Source of the DNA: Litorimonas sp964490745
GTDB taxonomy: Bacteria > Pseudomonadota > Alphaproteobacteria > Caulobacterales > Maricaulaceae
Assembly (NCBI GenBank): GCA_964490745.1
Contig: CAZBDT010000015.1
Coordinates: 1-29,050 of the forward strand
DNA: 29,050 nt
Direction of reading: 5' to 3'
The translations under genes were made by a program, and so were the position numbers. Below the pieces are notes generated by a model that worked only from the letters and a program-made list of their open reading frames with translations, made no database searches and was not told the DNA's origin. Shown here piece by piece: positions 15,643 to 23,415 of the stretch (within the stretch, counting starts at the first letter, position 1; each line of letters begins with the position of its first letter).

Positions 15643-15659
15643 TGCAAAAAATGGGCCGA
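15643..15659 (-). promoter_or_regulatory. Sigma-54 (RpoN)-like promoter for spmX
   Basis: The minus strand reads TCGGCCCATTTTTTGCA, with the invariant GG-N10-GC of sigma-54 promoters and a good -12 element (TTGCA); the -24 element is CGGCCC against the consensus TGGCAC. The expected start point near 15631 gives a leader of about 45 bases. In Caulobacter spmX is driven by TacA and sigma-54, so the position fits. The same T-run could instead belong to a weak mgtE terminator (GGGC/GCCC stem at 15664-15667 and 15653-15656). Confidence 0.5.
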
Positions 15660-15666
15660 ATTCGCC

Positions 15667-17016
15667 CTAAAGGAGAATAAGAACTGCAGTTCCTAAAAAT
15701 GCAAAGAAACCAATGACATCTGTGACGGTAGTGACAAAAACCGAAGAGCTGACAGCCGGGTCTGCCCCTGCACGTTTCAGGCCAAGCGGCACGGCAATTC
15801 CAGCCAAGCCTGCGAAGAGATGATTTACGATCATAGCAATAAATGCGACGCCTGCGAGTTGTTTATCCCCGAACCAAATATAGGTGATCAGGGCCAGTAC
15901 AACGGCAAAGATAAGACCAATCATCAGGGCTGCTACGCTTTCACGACGGACAGCCCGCCACATAGATTGTGCTGTCAGTTCTCGCTCGGCAAGCGCCCGA
16001 ACCGCTACGGTCAAGGCCTGCGTCCCTGCATTTCCGCCCATACTGGCGACAATGGGCATCAAGACAGCGAGGGCCACAATTTCGCTAATCGCGTAATCAA
16101 ACCGCGCAATCACGAGACTGGCAAGTACGGCTGTAAGCAGATTAATGAACAACCAGGGTGCCCGCGCCCGAACAGTTTCAATGGCTGTATCGGCGAGGCC
16201 CGCATCCGAAACACCCGCCAAAGCCAAGATATCTTCTTTATTCTCGTCCTGAATAATTTCGATAATATCATCAACAGTCATCATCCCAATCAACCGCCCT
16301 GCCTCATTGGTAACCGGGGCAGAAATCAGATTATATTTTTCAAAGAGATATGCTGCGTCTTCTTGGTCGCTCGCCTGATCAATCTTGACAACTGTATTGT
16401 TCATTATCTCAGAAAGCCGTGTCTCACGTTGCTCACGCATCAAGTGGCTAACGGGCACATATCCGATGGGTTTGAAGGCTGTGTCGATGATATACACGTT
16501 GAAAAACAGCTCAGGCAGATCTTCGCCGGTGTCACGCATATGATCAATCGTATCCCCAACAGTCCAAAATTCCGGAGCTGCCACGAATTCGCGCTGCATC
16601 AGACGCCCAATCGTCTCGTCGTCAAAGGCTAGGCTTTCTTCATAGGCGATCCGCTCATTTGGCGCGACGGCCTCCAAGACGTCCTCGCGCTGCGCCTCAT
16701 CCATTTCTTCCAGAATTTGCGTCGCATCGTCATTCTCCATATCGGACAGGACGTCTGCAATACGTTCCGCATCAAGATAGGGCAGGATATCCTCTACAAC
16801 ATCATCTTCCAGCTCGGCCAAAACATCCCCCGAAATGATATCGGGCGCGCGGGTAATAATGTCTTCGCGCTGCTCGGGCGATAACTGCTCAAGCTCATCG
16901 GACACATCTGCTGGATGTAGGCGGGCCAATGTTTCTGACAAAACGGCTTCATCCTCTAATGCCAAAGCATCTTGGATGGGTGTCTCATCTTCTGGCTGCA
17001 GGTCAGTTTGGCTCAT
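15667..17016 (-). CDS. mgtE: Magnesium transporter MgtE
   Basis: MgtE is a Mg2+-gated Mg2+ channel of the inner membrane. The 449-residue protein has an acidic N-domain of superhelical repeats (residues 20-130; LARLHPADVSDELEQLSPEQRED), a pair of CBS domains (about 133-255; VSHLMREQRETRLSEIMNN, LIGMMTVDDIIEIIQDE), a plug-like helix, and about five membrane helices. The last part contains the pore signature VASMGGNAGTQALTVAVRAL. Length and order are normal. The frame is open to 17037, but the ATG ending at 17016 (MSQTDLQPED) is preceded by AAGGTGAG at 3-4 bases, a much better ribosome site. spmX lies 80 bases downstream; read-through is possible, though a weak terminator-like stem overlaps the mgtE stop codon. 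Confidence 0.95.
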   Translation of the reverse strand: MSQTDLQPEDETPIQDALALEDEAVLSETLARLHPADVSDELEQLSPEQREDIITRAPDIISGDVLAELEDDVVEDILPYLDAERIADVLSDMENDDATQILEEMDEAQREDVLEAVAPNERIAYEESLAFDDETIGRLMQREFVAAPEFWTVGDTIDHMRDTGEDLPELFFNVYIIDTAFKPIGYVPVSHLMREQRETRLSEIMNNTVVKIDQASDQEDAAYLFEKYNLISAPVTNEAGRLIGMMTVDDIIEIIQDENKEDILALAGVSDAGLADTAIETVRARAPWLFINLLTAVLASLVIARFDYAISEIVALAVLMPIVASMGGNAGTQALTVAVRALAERELTAQSMWRAVRRESVAALMIGLIFAVVLALITYIWFGDKQLAGVAFIAMIVNHLFAGLAGIAVPLGLKRAGADPAVSSSVFVTTVTDVIGFFAFLGTAVLILL

Positions 17017-17121
17017 GGTCTCACCTTGCGGAATCACGCGGGAAGCTTATCCCGCCTAAACGCTGTATGCGTAGGGGTAAATCCATTTTACGCGGCGAAC
17101 TGGACGGGTTAGGCGAATGAG

Positions 17122-17580
17122 ATGAATACGGAGCTCATAATTTGGATAGGAGGCCTTATTTTATTTGGTGGGTTACTGCGCTTATCGATCATTGATTGGA
17201 AAACCTATCGCCTGCCGAATATTTGGACCATGCCACTCATCGTCATTGGTTTGATATATAATTTCAATGTCTCACTCGATTTATACTCATATTTGCTCGG
17301 CGCCGTCTTGGGCTATGCCATTTTTTGGGCCTTAGAGACGGCTTATCGGCTGATCAGAAAACGAGACGGATTGGGACGGGGTGACGCAAAACTCTTAGCC
17401 GTAGGCGGCGCATGGTGCGGTGCCCTAGCGCTCCCCTTCATCATTCTCATCGCAAGCAGTGCGGGCCTCATTTATATATTGATCCAGCCCGCTGAAACAC
17501 GGGAAAACACAAAACTACCTTTTGGGCCATATCTATCAGCGGCAATTGCCATCACCTTTCTGACACTCAAATTCGTATAA
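17122..17580 (+). CDS. Prepilin peptidase (A24 family), catalytic half only
   Basis: This inner-membrane aspartyl protease cuts the leader of prepilins and pseudopilins. The 152-residue protein has about six hydrophobic helices and both catalytic motifs: Asp25 in IIDWKTYRLPN and Asp88 in GLGRGDAKLL (the GxGD signature), followed by VGGAWCGALALPF. It lacks the N-terminal methylase/zinc region of PilD/GspO and is the size of CpaA/TadV-type enzymes. Because gspC, gspD and gspN lie next door on the other strand, it probably processes the type II secretion pseudopilins, although a Flp/Tad pilus role cannot be excluded. It diverges from mgtE, and its stop codon directly abuts that of the lipoprotein gene. 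Confidence 0.88.
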   Translation: MNTELIIWIGGLILFGGLLRLSIIDWKTYRLPNIWTMPLIVIGLIYNFNVSLDLYSYLLGAVLGYAIFWALETAYRLIRKRDGLGRGDAKLLAVGGAWCGALALPFIILIASSAGLIYILIQPAETRENTKLPFGPYLSAAIAITFLTLKFV

Positions 17581-18006
17581 TTATTCAGCCGGTTTACAGG
17601 TTTTTATAATAGCCACAGGCTGAAGCCGCTCCCAACCTTCATCAGTGAGTGTGGCAATTCTGGCGCCCGGATAACGCATACCCCCGACCATAGCCTCACC
17701 CTCGCCCAAACGGAGCGAGACAGTTTCTCCAGCTCGGTCACGATATTCCGTAGCAGGGAAAGCAGATTGCGCGATCAAATCGGTAGGACCATCCGCGTTC
17801 GCATATCGGGCTGTCTTTTCATCTGCGTAGAAAATAAACGACCGAGTGTCATCTGTTGACCAACCAAACAACCCGCATTGCCCCGGCGCAAGCTCTGACG
17901 TCGGGCCATCAGAAATCTCGGCTGATTGCGTAGGATTGGGGGATGCTGTCGCGCAACCAGCAAGCACGAACACAGCCCCTATCAAACCAATTAAACGCAC
18001 ATTCAT
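17581..18006 (-). CDS. Small lipoprotein of unknown function, last gene of the gsp operon
   Basis: A 141-residue protein with a lipoprotein signal (LIGLIGAVFVLAGC, lipobox LAGC) and no recognised domain. After a Ser/Thr/Pro-rich stretch of about 20 residues comes CGLFGWSTDDTRSFIFYADEKTARYA, then a beta-rich region (TVSLRLGEGEAMVGGMRYPGARIATLT) and a final Cys near the C-terminus. Cys43-like and C-terminal cysteines could form a disulphide in the periplasm. The start lies 3 bases after the gspN stop, so it is almost certainly translated with the secretion genes. By position it could be a secretin pilotin or accessory factor, but the sequence does not show this. It meets the prepilin peptidase gene end to end with no spare base. 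Confidence 0.75.
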   Translation of the reverse strand: MNVRLIGLIGAVFVLAGCATASPNPTQSAEISDGPTSELAPGQCGLFGWSTDDTRSFIFYADEKTARYANADGPTDLIAQSAFPATEYRDRAGETVSLRLGEGEAMVGGMRYPGARIATLTDEGWERLQPVAIIKTCKPAE

Positions 18007-18009
18007 CGC

Positions 18010-18708
18010 TTAACGCCAACTCCCTTGTTCAATGAGCTTAAAACTCTGGCCTGATCTTGAAAAGCCAAATAGCGGCAGGATCGCATCAGCTTCGGCCCGG
18101 TTTGTCTGTACAGTAATGTCTGCACGGTAACTGCCACTCGGCATAAGCCTTATAAGCGCTGCAATCGATTGTTGTGCATCCCGGCCAGATAGATCGACAA
18201 TCAAAGCGCCATCCTCACAGCGGATTGGGCCTGTCAATTCCGGCCCGGTCCAATCTATTTTACCCCCATTGCGCTTCAACACATCAGTGTGCGCTATCCC
18301 GACTGCGGATTGGCAGAGTTGCTTTTCATATTGCGCTTCAGAAATCTCGGCCGTGAACTCTCCTTGTAGCCCCTGCAATCGCCCATCTGTGAAAGGAATA
18401 GAGGCTAAATCCAGTCGCAAATCTAAATCCTTTGCCGCGGTAGGCGTTACGGTTCCAGATGCATAGTTTCGATCCTGCCCAGATTGAAACGCCACGGTTC
18501 GACTCAATGGCGCTACATCTAAATTCGCTGTCCCAAATATCGGTAAGCCGGTAACGGAGCCCTGCCAGACCGTCCCGCGAATGGTTAAATCAGGCGCAGC
18601 GCTTTTAACGCTATCGGGCAAAACCCATCCAGCGACCCAAGACATTGGGAAGAACGCCATTGTGGCGATTAGCCCGCTAAGGAGCGCAGGAAAAATCCAG
18701 CGTAACAT
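18010..18708 (-). CDS. gspN: Type II secretion system protein GspN
   Basis: GspN is an inner-membrane-anchored component found in a subset of type II secretion systems; its precise task is not settled. The 232-residue protein has one N-terminal helix (WIFPALLSGLIATMAFFPMSWVAGWVLP) and a periplasmic beta-rich body that begins with the family pattern LTIRGTVWQGSVTGLPIFGTANLDVAPLS. Two cysteines (in KQLCQSAVG and IRCEDG) may form a disulphide. It starts 6 bases after the gspD stop and ends 3 bases before the lipoprotein, which makes the four genes one operon. The TVW-G motif resembles that of AsmA-like and other beta-taco lipid-transfer folds, but I would not call it such. Confidence 0.85.
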   Translation of the reverse strand: MLRWIFPALLSGLIATMAFFPMSWVAGWVLPDSVKSAAPDLTIRGTVWQGSVTGLPIFGTANLDVAPLSRTVAFQSGQDRNYASGTVTPTAAKDLDLRLDLASIPFTDGRLQGLQGEFTAEISEAQYEKQLCQSAVGIAHTDVLKRNGGKIDWTGPELTGPIRCEDGALIVDLSGRDAQQSIAALIRLMPSGSYRADITVQTNRAEADAILPLFGFSRSGQSFKLIEQGSWR

Positions 18709-18714
18709 AAATCG

Positions 18715-20607
18715 TTAGCGTTGCGGCGCGAGAAGCGTATCGATTTTAGACACGGAACGCCCGCTCTGATTTAGATCCTCGGCCCGAATTTGGTTCAGAC
18801 GATCCTCTGTAAGTGGACGCGCATCAGACGCATTACGGATAATTGTGGGTCGTAAAAACACCATCAAGTTTGTTTTATTCCGCGTCTTGCCTTTTGACTG
18901 GAACAATTTTCCGGCCACCGGAATATCTCCCAGAATTGGAACCTTCGCGATATTTATCTGCTCGTCATCCTGAACCAAACCACCCAGCACAATAATCTCG
19001 CCATCATTGGCCAAAACTGTCGTCGTGATTTCTCGTTTATTTAAGACAAAATCGCCCGCAGCAGATGTGAGGACGCCTGAAATTGAGGACACGATTTGCT
19101 CGATTTCAAGACGAATAACATCTCCATCCGAAATCTGCGGAAGCACATCTAATTGAATACCTACCTCTTGCCGTTCAAATGTCCGAAATGGGTTTAGATT
19201 ATTCCCGCCCAAACTCTCACCCGTTGTGATCGGAATTTCCTGACCCACCAAAAATGTTGCAGGTACATTGTCCAAAGTCGTAACGAAAGGCGTCGACAGA
19301 ATATTACTATCTTCATCCGTTTCGAGCGCATTGACGATGAGACCAAACAGCGTGTCATTACTGCTGCCGCCAATTCCGAAACTACCGCCGTCTAATCCTG
19401 CAATCGAACTAATCGCTGCCGCCTCGAAAGTTCCCTGCGTTGTCTCGCTAAGCCCGACATCATCTGCACCCAAGGCACCAATGACGTTTAACAGATTTCC
19501 CGCTTGTCGAGAAAAATTAGAGGATAGGAGCGGAACTGTTGACCCATTGATTCCACCAAGTGCAAATTGAACACCCAGCTCTTTTGCAGCTGTGTCAGAA
19601 ATTTCTACGATAATCGCTTCGACCAAGACTTGCGGCCGACGTTGATCTAATCGACGGATGATTTGCTCCAGATCGGCTTGAACATCTGACGACGCACTGA
19701 TCACAAGTGTGTTGGACCCTTCCTCATACGCCACTGTAGGTGCGGGCTGCCCTTCAATCGTATAAGTTGGCAGCAAAGACTGAATAAGCGTGTTTAGGCC
19801 CTCACCATCTGCAAATCGTAAAGGCACAACCGAGATAGAGCCGCGTGGTGCTATACTTCCAACATCCATATTGGCGAGCAATTCACGAATTTCGGCAACT
19901 TCAGAAGCCGAGCCTTGGAGGATAAGACTATTAGTCGCCTCTAGAACCGAAACTTTTAAATTATCTTTGGGGCCACTCAAGTCGCTTAACACATCTTGTG
20001 CGTCCAATACGGAGAGATTGGTCAATTGCACCACTTCGCGAACTTTTCCGCCTCCTTCGCCCATCGCCTCAACAATCGCACGCGCTTTACGCAGATTTTG
20101 GGCAAAGTCCGTGACAACAACAATATTCCCATCAGGATTGGCAGAGACCTGCCCCTGACTATGCATAACGGGTTTAATAAGGCGCGCCGCCTCCGCAGCT
20201 TTTCCATCCGGCACGCGTAAGATCGTCGTCGCAAATTGTCCATTGATCCCATTGCCGGATTCTGAGAATGGTGCGTCCTGCGCGGCGCCTTGCAAGAGCG
20301 TCACACGATATTCACCATTCGCCGCCCGGACCACCGTATATCCATGAACGCGCATGACCTCTTTGAAGACCGCAAAGACTTGCGCATCATTCAGAGGCTT
20401 TTCTGAAACGATGTTGACCTTACCATTTACGCGCGGGTCTATGACAAATGTTCGGCCCGTCACGATGCCAACATTTTCGATAAAGGCTTTTATGTCGACA
20501 TCTTGCATATTAATGATGTGATCATCCGCAGCATATACTGGCATGAACACGCCGCCTGTTAGGGAAAGCATGATAGCTGCTGTAGCCATATATTTTCTAA
20601 GCGACAT
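18715..20607 (-). CDS. gspD: Type II secretion system secretin GspD
   Basis: GspD forms the outer-membrane pore of the type II secretion system. The 630-residue protein has a cleaved signal (ending PVYA), an N0 domain (INMQDVDIKAFIENVGIVTGRTFVIDPRVNGKVNIVS), N1-N3 domains to about residue 330 (including VPLRFADGEGLNTLIQSLLPTY), and the secretin core with VPATFLVGQEIPITTG, RQEVGIQLDVLPQIS, IIVLGGLVQDD and VPILGDIPVAGKLF. A short C-terminal tail after the last strand (SDARPLTEDRLNQIRAEDLN) could be the pilotin-binding S-domain. Length and order are normal for GspD rather than for pilus or type III secretins. The start codon lies 2 bases after the gspC stop. Confidence 0.96.
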   Translation of the reverse strand: MSLRKYMATAAIMLSLTGGVFMPVYAADDHIINMQDVDIKAFIENVGIVTGRTFVIDPRVNGKVNIVSEKPLNDAQVFAVFKEVMRVHGYTVVRAANGEYRVTLLQGAAQDAPFSESGNGINGQFATTILRVPDGKAAEAARLIKPVMHSQGQVSANPDGNIVVVTDFAQNLRKARAIVEAMGEGGGKVREVVQLTNLSVLDAQDVLSDLSGPKDNLKVSVLEATNSLILQGSASEVAEIRELLANMDVGSIAPRGSISVVPLRFADGEGLNTLIQSLLPTYTIEGQPAPTVAYEEGSNTLVISASSDVQADLEQIIRRLDQRRPQVLVEAIIVEISDTAAKELGVQFALGGINGSTVPLLSSNFSRQAGNLLNVIGALGADDVGLSETTQGTFEAAAISSIAGLDGGSFGIGGSSNDTLFGLIVNALETDEDSNILSTPFVTTLDNVPATFLVGQEIPITTGESLGGNNLNPFRTFERQEVGIQLDVLPQISDGDVIRLEIEQIVSSISGVLTSAAGDFVLNKREITTTVLANDGEIIVLGGLVQDDEQINIAKVPILGDIPVAGKLFQSKGKTRNKTNLMVFLRPTIIRNASDARPLTEDRLNQIRAEDLNQSGRSVSKIDTLLAPQR

Positions 20608-20609
20608 AA

Positions 20610-21419
20610 TTATTGGCCTATACGAATAGTAACGGGCGAACCGTTACGAATAACTTCGAAATCTTGCGCCGCACCTGTTTCAATCAGATTGCGGAGTTCT
20701 TTAATATTGGGTCGGCCGCTATTGAGCGTAACCGGACCAATCCGGGTTAGAATATCACCGGATTTCAGCTTAAACTTAGACAAATCCACACCGGACCTCG
20801 CCTGTATTTTTAACCCCTGCATCTGCGTTGTACGGTCCGGTAAAATTTCTAATGCAGGTACGAGCTGCACCTGAGAAAATAAGCTTTCAACTTCCGCTTT
20901 TGTAGGCAAACTCGAAGCCTGTTGAGTTTTTGGCGTCACTCGAACGATAATATCAGAATTGGATTGCTCGCCCAGTTTCACGCGCTCCAGTGTCAATTTT
21001 TGTGTTTCACCATTCACATCTAGCATGACGAAATCTTTCGATGTCCGAAGTAAGGTCACACCATTCATGACTTCCTCATCAAGTCTAACTGCTTTATCTT
21101 TTCCATCTGATAAGCGAAACGTCGCCGTGCTTTCCGAAACAATTCCAACCAATTTCAAATTCAATGTTGTTTCCGGCGCATCATCAAATATTTCTACAGG
21201 TGCAAAAACGACCTCACCAAATGCAAATGGATCGGTTGAAAAATCATATGCAACACGCTGCGTTTCCGTCGTAACTGCACGGGCTGGCGAAACAATTGTT
21301 TCAGGCGCATAGAGGCTTTCGGGCTGCATGACGCCAATTATGATGCGCATGACTAACCAACCCAATATAGCCACAAGCAAAAGACTGCCAATATCCAGTG
21401 CTATTCGGATTGCACTCAT
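20610..21419 (-). CDS. gspC: Type II secretion system protein GspC
   Basis: GspC links the inner-membrane platform to the secretin. The 269-residue protein has a cytoplasmic tip, one membrane helix (IGSLLLVAILGWLVMRIIIGV), a spacer, an HR domain of about 75 residues (DAPETTLNLKLVGIVSESTATFRLSDGKDKAVRLDEEVMNGVTLLRTSKDFVMLDVNGETQKLTL) that binds secretin N0, and a C-terminal PDZ-like domain (LQGLKIQARSGVDLSKFKLKSGDILTRIGPVTLNSGRPNIKELRNLI) thought to help choose substrates. I start at the ATG ending at 21419 because AAAGGGTGA sits just before it; a GTG two codons earlier is in frame. It heads the minus-strand operon with gspD, gspN and a lipoprotein. Confidence 0.93.
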   Translation of the reverse strand: MSAIRIALDIGSLLLVAILGWLVMRIIIGVMQPESLYAPETIVSPARAVTTETQRVAYDFSTDPFAFGEVVFAPVEIFDDAPETTLNLKLVGIVSESTATFRLSDGKDKAVRLDEEVMNGVTLLRTSKDFVMLDVNGETQKLTLERVKLGEQSNSDIIVRVTPKTQQASSLPTKAEVESLFSQVQLVPALEILPDRTTQMQGLKIQARSGVDLSKFKLKSGDILTRIGPVTLNSGRPNIKELRNLIETGAAQDFEVIRNGSPVTIRIGQ

Positions 21420-21469
21420 ACTCACCCTTTATATCCCGTCGCGTCGATTGAAGTGCTGTTTAAACACAG

Positions 21470-21488
21470 CCTTGGGTCGCTGCCAAGG
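21470..21488. promoter_or_regulatory. Inverted repeat upstream of gspC
   Basis: CCTTGG-N7-CCAAGG (21470-21475 and 21483-21488) is a perfect dyad about 50 bases before the gspC start. Its size and spacing suit a dimeric regulator. No protein is known to me for this site, and function is inferred only from position. Confidence 0.3.
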
Positions 21489-21544
21489 TAGCAGGACAGG
21501 CCCTTACCGAAAATTCAATCTCATAAAACTCAGTGCAATTTGCA

Positions 21545-21574
21545 TTAAAACTGATAGGTGAATGTCAGTTTAAA
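21545..21574. promoter_or_regulatory. Inverted repeat upstream of folD
   Basis: TTAAAACTGA (21545-21554) and TCAGTTTAAA (21565-21574) form 10-base arms with one mismatch and a ten-base spacer, ending 38 bases before folD. It could be an operator or a leader hairpin in the shared gspC-folD divergent region. There is no T-run after it. Confidence 0.35.
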
Positions 21575-21612
21575 TCAATGCCTGTATCGCTTAGGAAATC
21601 TAAAGGTTCGAG

Positions 21613-22497
21613 ATGAGTAATATAATCGATGGAAAGCAAGTTGCCGCCGATACGCGTGCGAGTGTCGCCGCCGCAGTCTCCACACTGAACTTTACGCCAA
21701 CCCTAGCCGTCGTTTTGGTGGGTGATGATCCTGCGAGCCAAGTCTATGTGCGCAATAAAATCAAATTCACGGAAGAAGCCGGCATGCGCTCCGTTGAACA
21801 TCGCTTGTCCGCAAAAGCGACTGAAGCAGAAGTCGTCCAGATCGTTCGAAACTTGAACGCAGATCCGGATGTGGACGGTATTCTCGTTCAACTTCCCTTG
21901 CCGGGACATATTGATAGCGATGCCGTCATCGCTGAAATTGACCCCGCCAAAGATGTGGACGGATTGACGGATGTGTCCGCAGGACGGCTCGTCTTGGGAC
22001 AGCCGGGATTGCGTCCCTGTACGCCGACGGGATCTGTCATTCTGGCGAAAGCCGCCCTTGGCGATTTAACCGGAAAACATTGCGTTGTTTTAGGCCGATC
22101 CATTTTAGTCGGCAAACCCGCAGCCCTGATGTTCTTGGAACAGAATTGCACCGTGACGATCGCGCATTCCCGCACGGAAAATCTCCCTCTTGTTTGCCGC
22201 AGTGCTGATATTCTTGTCGCCGCTGTAGGGCGTCCACAGATGGTACAAGATGACTGGATCAAGGCCGGGGCTTGTGTGATCGATGTCGGTATCAATCGCG
22301 TGCCGAGCGTGAAACGTCCCGGTAAATCGAGGCTTGTCGGCGATGTGGACTATAAGCCCGCCCGCGCTGTGGCCGGAGCAATTACGCCTGTTCCGGGCGG
22401 CGTTGGCCCCATGACGATTGCCTGTTTGCTGAGAAACACGGTTTTGGCGGCATGTGATCGGCGCAATATTGCAAGACCCGCGCAGCTTGCGATCTAA
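21613..22497 (+). CDS. folD: Bifunctional methylenetetrahydrofolate dehydrogenase / cyclohydrolase
   Basis: FolD interconverts 5,10-methylene-, methenyl- and 10-formyl-tetrahydrofolate with NADP(H) in the cytoplasm, supplying one-carbon units for purines and formyl-Met. The 294-residue protein has both signatures: YVRNKIKFTEEAG with the catalytic Tyr45 and Lys49, the VQLPLP loop (92-97), KDVDG (113-117), the dinucleotide-binding GRSILVGKP (161-169) and the C-terminal TPVPGGVGPMT (258-268). The family usually has a DVDG-F-x-x-x-N-x-G run; here it is DVDGLTDVSAGRL, a modest variation that includes Leu for Phe and no Asn. An AAAGG ribosome site lies about 7 bases before the ATG. It diverges from gspC and ends 6 bases from the facing SleB-type gene. 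Confidence 0.96.
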   Translation: MSNIIDGKQVAADTRASVAAAVSTLNFTPTLAVVLVGDDPASQVYVRNKIKFTEEAGMRSVEHRLSAKATEAEVVQIVRNLNADPDVDGILVQLPLPGHIDSDAVIAEIDPAKDVDGLTDVSAGRLVLGQPGLRPCTPTGSVILAKAALGDLTGKHCVVLGRSILVGKPAALMFLEQNCTVTIAHSRTENLPLVCRSADILVAAVGRPQMVQDDWIKAGACVIDVGINRVPSVKRPGKSRLVGDVDYKPARAVAGAITPVPGGVGPMTIACLLRNTVLAACDRRNIARPAQLAI

Positions 22498-22503
22498 CTC
22501 GGT

Positions 22504-23208
22504 TTATGTCGGCGGAGCAATCGAGATTGTAGTTGTTCCGCTGTTCCGCTCACGCCAGCTCGGGCGGTAGAATTTATGAAAGCCGATGGTCGCCTTATAT
22601 TCCAATGTCTCCGCCCAGAGCGGATTAATGGCGAGCGTATGATAATGGGTCGAATTCTTCGTCATATCCGGCACAAAACCCGTGAGAGAGAGTTGAGCAA
22701 TCTCCTGCGAGCGTTCCCACGCCTTGCCTTTGGGCGCGATATCCATGGATCCGTCACATGCAAATGAAAATTGGCATGCAAAGGGTCGATGCGCACCTTC
22801 ATAAACGACTCCGCAAATCGTATTTGGAAAATGTTTCGACTTCACGCGATTTTTGACAACATCCGCGACGGCGAGTTGACCGGAGCGCGATTCTGAACGC
22901 GCTTCATAATAAACCGCCTCTGCCAAACATTGATGCTCAGCCGCTCGATTTTCCGCCCAGCGTCTTTGTTCAGCACGCCAAGGCGATAAAGTGCGAATAT
23001 CAGCGGCATCGCGCAAACGTGGCGTTTCAATCTGTGTAAAAGCCACCGTATCAACTTCAGAAGCGCGGAACTTCGCTGCCGCATCAGCCCATTTCATAGT
23101 CTCACGCTGCATTGAAGCTTGCGCGCTGATTGTCGGGATCACAATAGCTGCCATTCCAATGACAGAGAGAGCCGTAATCCAGCCTTTATATTGGTATGTC
23201 CTGCGCAT
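22504..23208 (-). CDS. SleB-type cell wall hydrolase (hydrolase_2 family)
   Basis: SleB-like enzymes are peptidoglycan lytic hydrolases, best known from spore germination but common as envelope enzymes in Alphaproteobacteria. From the ATG ending at 23208 the 234-residue protein has an N-terminal membrane anchor or signal (WITALSVIGMAAIVIPTISAQA), a linker, and the catalytic domain: LAEAVYYEARSESRSGQLAVADVVKNRV with the key Glu102, a Cys-containing stretch CQFSFACDG, and the C-terminal THYHTLAINPLW / ATIGFHKFYR. The frame is open to 23310, but the extra 34 residues are basic and lack a ribosome site. It probably acts in the periplasm on cell-wall remodelling. Nearby dacC and spmX have wall-related domains, but no operon link exists. 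Confidence 0.87.
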   Translation of the reverse strand: MRRTYQYKGWITALSVIGMAAIVIPTISAQASMQRETMKWADAAAKFRASEVDTVAFTQIETPRLRDAADIRTLSPWRAEQRRWAENRAAEHQCLAEAVYYEARSESRSGQLAVADVVKNRVKSKHFPNTICGVVYEGAHRPFACQFSFACDGSMDIAPKGKAWERSQEIAQLSLTGFVPDMTKNSTHYHTLAINPLWAETLEYKATIGFHKFYRPSWRERNSGTTTISIAPPT

Positions 23209-23415
23209 AACGGAGCGCTCCCTAGCCCTTTTTTTCGCAAAGGCAATGTAAATTACCATGCGCCGCTGAAAAAACGAGCCTTTTGCTATTCGCTGTGACC
23301 AATTTACCACGTCCTATTTTGTTTACGCTATCTCACCAAGATGGGTTAATAGCGCGTAAAAATCGCTTTAAACGGCCAAATAGGACTTAAAATTAGGCTT
23401 TCAATACTAAAACTG

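Noticed and set aside
15820..16632. Long open frame (270 codons) on the plus strand
   Set aside because: It is antisense to mgtE, whose motifs and length are unambiguous. The translation is rich in Cys, His, Asn and Gln with no domain pattern.
23311..23415. CtrA box between the SleB-type and PhoD-like genes
   Set aside because: TTAA occurs at 23346 and 23368, but the spacing of 18 bases between them does not match TTAA-N7-TTAA.
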